DNA of 9,499 nucleotides from NCBI GenBank assembly GCA_947625455.1, contig CANQOJ010000082.1, forward strand, positions 1-9,499. The letters are read 5' to 3'. A program made the position numbers and the translations under genes. This DNA is from an uncultured Clostridia bacterium. Its GTDB lineage: Bacteria; Bacillota; Clostridia; Oscillospirales; Ruminococcaceae. The notes below the pieces were generated by a model. That model was not told where the DNA came from, did no database searches, and saw nothing but the letters and a program-made list of their open reading frames with translations. How positions within the stretch are numbered: position 1 is the first letter of the stretch; every line of letters starts with the position of its first letter. Positions 5,820-9,499 of the stretch are shown one piece after another.

Positions 5820-7559
5820 ATGGGTAAATACAAAGAGCATGTAAAAAATAACCTCGCTTGTTTTATCTTAGGGCCATTGTTTATGGTGCTTGAAGCAAGC
5901 GGAGAGTTTATTCTGCCGTTTATAAACGCGAATATCATAAACGTTGGCGCGGCAAACGGAGATATTCCGTACATAATACAAAACGGCGTTATTATGCTGA
6001 TTATCGCAGTAGGTATGCTTATAACGGGAATACTCGGCGCATTCTTCGCAATACGCGGCGCGGCAAGGGCGGCTGCGGGCGTAAGGCGCGATGTTTTCGC
6101 GAAAATTCAAACGCTGTCATTCTCGGATATTGACAGGTTTTCAACAGGCTCGCTGATAACGCGCGTTACAAATGACATAACGCAGATACAAACGTTTATG
6201 CAGTCGCTTTTAAGGGGATTTTTCAGAAGCCCCGTTATGCTGATAGGCGCGCTTATTATGTCGTTTGCGCTAAGTCCGAATATAGCGTGGGTGATTTTTA
6301 TTGTAGTGCCGTTTCTGGCGCTTGCGACTTTCCTTATCATAAAAACCGCTTCTCCGCGATATACGGTAATGCAGGAACATATTGACAAGCTGAACACAAA
6401 TGTCGGCGAATCCGTTGCGGGCATAAAGGTCATAAAGTCGTTTGTCCGCGAGGATTTCGAGAAATCAAAGTTCAAGAAGATAAACACCGCGCTTATGGAA
6501 AAAAGCATAAGAGCGCTTAAGGTTATGATACTTATGCAGCCCGTGTCGGCGCTTGCTGTCAATGTAACAACGCTTGTTGTCGTATGGATCGCGGGCAGGC
6601 AGATAATGGTAGGTTCTATGGAAGTGGGAACGCTCACCGCGTTTATAACATATCTGTCGCAGGTGCTTACGGCGCTCAACTTCCTCGCGAACATTTTTCT
6701 TCAAGGTACAAGAGCTGCCGCGTCTGACAAGAGAATTTCCGAAGTGCTGAACACAATACCCGATATAACGGACGAAAACGCAAAGGACAAGAAGATAAAA
6801 AGCGGAAATGTGGAGTTCAGAAACGTTTCATTCAGATATTTCAAGGACGCGAAAAAGCCTGTTCTGGACAACATCAGTTTTAAGATAAATTCGGGTGAAA
6901 CGGTCGGGATAATAGGCTCTACGGGTTCGGGAAAAACAACGCTCGTTTCGTTGATTCCGAGGCTTTATGACGCTGACGAGGGTGAGGTTTTTGTTGACGG
7001 AGAAAATGTAAAGGACATTTCGCTTGAAAATCTGCGCGACAGCGTTTCGGTGGTTTTGCAGAAGAACACGCTGTTTTCGGGTACGATAGCGGAAAACCTG
7101 CGCTGGGGAAATGAAAATGCAACTGACGAAGAACTTGTCAAAGCCTGCGAGATTGCCTGCGCTCACGAGTTTATAAGCGCATTTCCCGACGGCTACAACT
7201 CCGAAACAGGTCAAGGCGGTACCAACCTTTCGGGCGGTCAGCGGCAAAGGCTGTGCATAGCAAGGGCGCTGTTGAAAACGCCGAAAATCATGATATTTGA
7301 CGATTCGACATCTGCTGTCGACACGGCGACTGACGCGTCAATAAGGCGAGGACTTAGGGAAAAACTGCCGGATATAACGAAAATCATAATTGCACAGCGA
7401 ATTTCTTCGGTCATGGACGCTGACAAGATAATTGTTTTAGATAACGGCAGGATAACAGGCATGGGTACGCATGATGAACTTATGAAAACTTGTTATGCAT
7501 ACAAGGAGATATACTGTTCGCAGACTGACGAGGAGGGAGATGAAAACAGCGATGAATAA
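5820..7559 (+). CDS. Heterodimeric ABC exporter subunit with degenerate ATP site (YheI/TM287-like)
   Basis: A 579-residue fused permease-ATPase. About six transmembrane helices fill residues 14-292, and the nucleotide-binding domain spans about 328-560. Visible motifs are Walker A GSTGSGKTT (366-374), Q-loop Gln414, canonical signature LSGGQ (470-474), Walker B ending IFDD (492-495), D-loop SAVD (498-501) and switch IAQR (524-527). The residue after the Walker B Asp is Asp495 instead of the catalytic Glu, and the switch His is Gln526. This is the known pattern of the non-catalytic half of heterodimeric multidrug exporters such as TM287/288 or BmrCD, so it is not a sign of decay. The C-terminus is acidic. 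It overlaps the start of the partner gene, which implies translational coupling. The complex should sit in the cytoplasmic membrane and export drugs, lipids or peptides; the cargo is unknown. AAGAGG 6 bp upstream supports ATG 5820. Confidence 0.93.
   Translation: MGKYKEHVKNNLACFILGPLFMVLEASGEFILPFINANIINVGAANGDIPYIIQNGVIMLIIAVGMLITGILGAFFAIRGAARAAAGVRRDVFAKIQTLSFSDIDRFSTGSLITRVTNDITQIQTFMQSLLRGFFRSPVMLIGALIMSFALSPNIAWVIFIVVPFLALATFLIIKTASPRYTVMQEHIDKLNTNVGESVAGIKVIKSFVREDFEKSKFKKINTALMEKSIRALKVMILMQPVSALAVNVTTLVVVWIAGRQIMVGSMEVGTLTAFITYLSQVLTALNFLANIFLQGTRAAASDKRISEVLNTIPDITDENAKDKKIKSGNVEFRNVSFRYFKDAKKPVLDNISFKINSGETVGIIGSTGSGKTTLVSLIPRLYDADEGEVFVDGENVKDISLENLRDSVSVVLQKNTLFSGTIAENLRWGNENATDEELVKACEIACAHEFISAFPDGYNSETGQGGTNLSGGQRQRLCIARALLKTPKIMIFDDSTSAVDTATDASIRRGLREKLPDITKIIIAQRISSVMDADKIIVLDNGRITGMGTHDELMKTCYAYKEIYCSQTDEEGDENSDE
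7531..7536 (+). promoter_or_regulatory. Ribosome binding site of the second ABC subunit, inside the first gene
   Basis: AGGAGG lies within the last codons of the upstream ABC gene. It is 3 bp from ATG 7540 and 15 bp from ATG 7552. Both distances are outside the usual 5-9 bp range, so the site shows where initiation occurs but does not settle which ATG is used. The in-frame ATG at 7495 lies upstream of this site and is unlikely to be the start. Confidence 0.65.
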
Positions 7560-9438
7560 TGACAGAGCAAAACGCATTGAAGAAAAATACAGCAGAATGC
7601 AGGTTGCTTCGGCTAAGAAAAAGCAAATTGACCTCGGCAGAAACGCGGGGCGCGAGCGCGCTATGAACTCCGGCGGAAAGCCCAAAAACACCAAAGCCGC
7701 GGTAGCAAGGCTTATAAAGTACATCTCAAAAGAGCGCGGACTTATCGCCGCGGCGCTTATTTGCTCGGTTTTAAACACGGTTTCAACTCTTGCGGCGGGG
7801 TATATGTTAAGACCTATCATAAACAAGTTTATATATTTTGACGCGGAAAATCCCGATTTTACCGACAGATTAAAAGGGCTTGGGGTATGGCTTATATTCT
7901 TGGCGTCAATTTACGCTGTTTCGGTTTTCACGCAGTGGGCGCAGCAAAGGCTGATGCTGAAAGCGTCGCAGAGAACGCTTGTGAGAATGCGCAAGGAATT
8001 GTTCGACAAACTGCAAAGCCTGCCCGTGAGATATTTTGACGTCAATTCAACGGGCGATATTATGTCAAGGTTTACAAATGATACAGATACGGTCGGCGAG
8101 ATGCTGAACACAACGCTTATTCAGATAATTTCGGGCATTCTGACTATTACGGGAACTATAATCCTGATGCTTGTTACTAATCCCCTCTTAGGCACAATAA
8201 CTATAATCAGCACGCCTGTGCTTACTCTGCTCACAAAGGTTATAATGAAAAAAAGCAGGAAAGCATATTCCGAGCAACAGCGCAGTCTGGGTATGCTCAA
8301 CGGATTTTCAGAAGAAGTAATTTCGGGGCAAAAGGTTGTAAAGGTGTTCAATCACGAGAACATTTCAATCGACGAGTTCTCTTACCTCAACGACAAACTG
8401 CGTTCAGCGCAGGAACAGGCGCAGTTCCGTTCGGGAATTATGGGACCTGTTACTCATCAGCTGTGCAATATGGTGTATGCTGTTCTTGCCTGCATAGGCG
8501 GGATAATGGTGGCAAAGGAAGTTTTTGACATAGGCGGGCTTACGGTTTCACTGAACTACACAAGGCAGTTCAACCGCCCGATAAATGAAGTTGCAACGCA
8601 GATTAACACCGTTTTTGCGGCTTTGGCGGGCGCTGAGCGCGTTTTTGAAGTGTTTGACGCAGCGCCCGAAGAACCGGACAAGGAAACCGTTAAAATGGAG
8701 AAAATAGTGGGGAATATCGTTCTCGAACACGTCAATTTCGGATATACGCCCGACGTTACGGTGCTTCACGACATCTCGCTTTATGCAAAGCCCGGGCAGA
8801 AGATTGCGTTTGTAGGTTCAACAGGCGCGGGAAAAACTACTGTGACAAACCTGCTGTCGAGATTTTACGATATTCAGGACGGCAGGATAACGGTTGACGG
8901 GGTGGATATCGAGAAGATAGACAGAGGGTTTCTGCGGTCGAATATTGCGATGGTTTTGCAAGATACTCACCTGTTTACGGGAACGGTGCGCGAGAATATC
9001 CGCTACGGCAGGCTTGACGCGACGGACGAGGAAGTCGTGAACGCGGCGAAAACAGCGTCGGCGCACTCGTTTATTGAACAGCTTGAACACGGCTATGATA
9101 CAGTTCTCGAAAACGACGGCGCAAACCTTTCGCAAGGTCAGAGGCAGTTGCTGAATATTGCCCGCGCGGCAATATCAAAAGCGCCTATACTTATCCTTGA
9201 CGAGGCGACAAGTTCAGTCGACACACGCACCGAACAGCATATCGAACAAGGTATGGACGCTCTTATGGAGAACAGAATGACGTTTGTTATAGCACACAGG
9301 CTGTCTACCGTCAGAAAATCCAACGCAATAATGGTGCTTGAACACGGAAGAATTATCGAACGCGGAACACACGCTGAACTTCTCAAACTCGGCGGAAGAT
9401 ACGCAGACCTCTGGAGAGGGTTGGCTGAACCCGACTAA
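7540..9438 (+). CDS. Heterodimeric ABC exporter subunit with catalytic ATP site (YheH/TM288-like)
   Basis: A protein of 632 residues from ATG 7540, or 628 if ATG 7552 is used; the gene overlaps the previous one by 20 or 8 bp. A basic N-terminal extension of about 55 residues precedes six transmembrane helices (about 66-360). The nucleotide-binding domain covers about 390-625: Walker A GSTGAGKTT (426-434), Q-loop Gln474, signature LSQGQ (530-534), Walker B ILDE (552-555) and switch IAHR (584-587). Here the catalytic Glu555 and His586 are intact while the signature has Gln for the first Gly, the mirror image of the partner. In the dimer, this Walker A/B with the partner's LSGGQ makes the working ATP site, and the partner's Asp495/Gln526 with this LSQGQ makes the degenerate one. 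The heterodimer assignment is therefore strong. Cargo is not readable. A divergent MATE pump makes a detoxification role plausible but unproven. Confidence 0.94.
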   Translation: MKTAMNNDRAKRIEEKYSRMQVASAKKKQIDLGRNAGRERAMNSGGKPKNTKAAVARLIKYISKERGLIAAALICSVLNTVSTLAAGYMLRPIINKFIYFDAENPDFTDRLKGLGVWLIFLASIYAVSVFTQWAQQRLMLKASQRTLVRMRKELFDKLQSLPVRYFDVNSTGDIMSRFTNDTDTVGEMLNTTLIQIISGILTITGTIILMLVTNPLLGTITIISTPVLTLLTKVIMKKSRKAYSEQQRSLGMLNGFSEEVISGQKVVKVFNHENISIDEFSYLNDKLRSAQEQAQFRSGIMGPVTHQLCNMVYAVLACIGGIMVAKEVFDIGGLTVSLNYTRQFNRPINEVATQINTVFAALAGAERVFEVFDAAPEEPDKETVKMEKIVGNIVLEHVNFGYTPDVTVLHDISLYAKPGQKIAFVGSTGAGKTTVTNLLSRFYDIQDGRITVDGVDIEKIDRGFLRSNIAMVLQDTHLFTGTVRENIRYGRLDATDEEVVNAAKTASAHSFIEQLEHGYDTVLENDGANLSQGQRQLLNIARAAISKAPILILDEATSSVDTRTEQHIEQGMDALMENRMTFVIAHRLSTVRKSNAIMVLEHGRIIERGTHAELLKLGGRYADLWRGLAEPD

Positions 9439-9475
9439 GGTGGTTTTAGCAAGGGATAGGTGGATTTAGCAAGGG
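9439..9475. repeat. 17-bp direct repeat after the ABC operon
   Basis: GGTGGTTTTAGCAAGGG (9439-9455) recurs as GGTGGATTTAGCAAGGG (9459-9475). The copies differ at 1 of 17 bases and have a 20-bp period. They lie directly after the stop codon of the last ABC gene, with no coding potential seen. They may be the edge of a dispersed intergenic repeat continuing beyond the window. Confidence 0.7.
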
Positions 9476-9499
9476 GGAAAACTTTTGAAAAAGTTTTCC
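9476..9499. terminator. Palindrome at the window end, possible terminator or dispersed repeat
   Basis: GGAAAACTTTT (9476-9486) is mirrored by AAAAGTTTTCC (9489-9499) with GA between. Three further G bases precede the left arm, so the stem may extend if the unseen DNA continues with C. It lies 37 bp after the stop of the ABC operon, a normal place for a terminator. The T-tract after the stem, if any, is outside the window, so the function is uncertain. Confidence 0.5.

Noticed and set aside
6107..6694. Long antisense open frame (195 codons) within the first ABC gene
   Set aside because: It lies wholly within a well-supported gene, has no recognisable domain or ribosome binding site, and fits the shadow of biased codon use.
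7254..7410. A decaying, inactive first ABC subunit because of its Walker B and H-loop changes
   Set aside because: The changes match the expected degenerate half of heterodimeric exporters, and the partner gene carries the complementary pattern.
7495..7539. Upstream ATG for the second ABC subunit
   Set aside because: It lies before the AGGAGG at 7531 and would add an arginine-rich stretch that mirrors the coding of the overlapping gene.
9439..9475. Start of a CRISPR array
   Set aside because: Only two 17-bp copies are present, separated by 3 bp, which is far too short for spacers.

Overview
The window reads like chromosomal DNA of a Gram-positive Clostridia-type bacterium, plausibly of the Ruminococcaceae/Oscillospiraceae kind. 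The reasons are purine-rich AG(A)AAGG/AGGAGG ribosome binding sites, lipoprotein signals ending in a lipobox, the gene families present, tight co-directional spacing and moderate GC with many GCG/GGC codons. No ribosomal or marker gene is present, so this placement is an inference. No tRNA, rRNA, CRISPR array, transposase or phage gene was seen.

Left part (1-4102, + strand): four envelope genes in a row make two back-to-back duplicated pairs. First come two phosphodiester glycosidase (NAGPA/DUF2233) proteins. The first is cut by the window edge; the second is complete with an N-terminal membrane anchor. Then come two CapA-family (PGA_cap) lipoproteins. Gaps are 50, 36 and 19 bp, each start has its own Shine-Dalgarno sequence and no terminator lies between them, so they are probably one operon. 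A strong hairpin at 4116-4161 ends it and also serves the converging gene. All the complete proteins are predicted to sit on the outer face of the membrane. A role in processing a surface glycopolymer or polyglutamate-like polymer is an inference.

Middle (4169-5596, - strand): a MepA-type MATE multidrug/cation antiporter. It has a near-consensus promoter (TTGAAA, 17 bp, TATAAT). Between that promoter and its ribosome binding site lies a perfect 11-bp hairpin followed by a U-rich tract, which looks like a transcription attenuator in the leader.

The 223-bp divergent intergenic region (5597-5819) carries the MATE promoter, the attenuator, the probable ABC promoter and two oppositely oriented GGCAATTT/TTGCACAA sequence clusters. 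One cluster abuts the MATE -35 box and the other lies in the -35 area of the ABC promoter. They could be operators coordinating the two transport units.

Right part (5820-9438, + strand): two overlapping genes for a heterodimeric type IV ABC exporter (TM287/288, YheI/YheH, BmrCD-like). The first subunit has the degenerate Walker B (Asp for Glu) and H-loop (Gln for His). The second has canonical Walker B and H-loop but a degenerate LSQGQ signature. Together they form one consensus and one degenerate ATP site, as expected for this class. The window ends with a 17-bp direct repeat and a palindrome that is probably continued beyond the edge. The most interesting items are the MATE leader attenuator, the symmetric divergent control region and the doubly duplicated envelope operon with an in-frame 18-bp tandem repeat.
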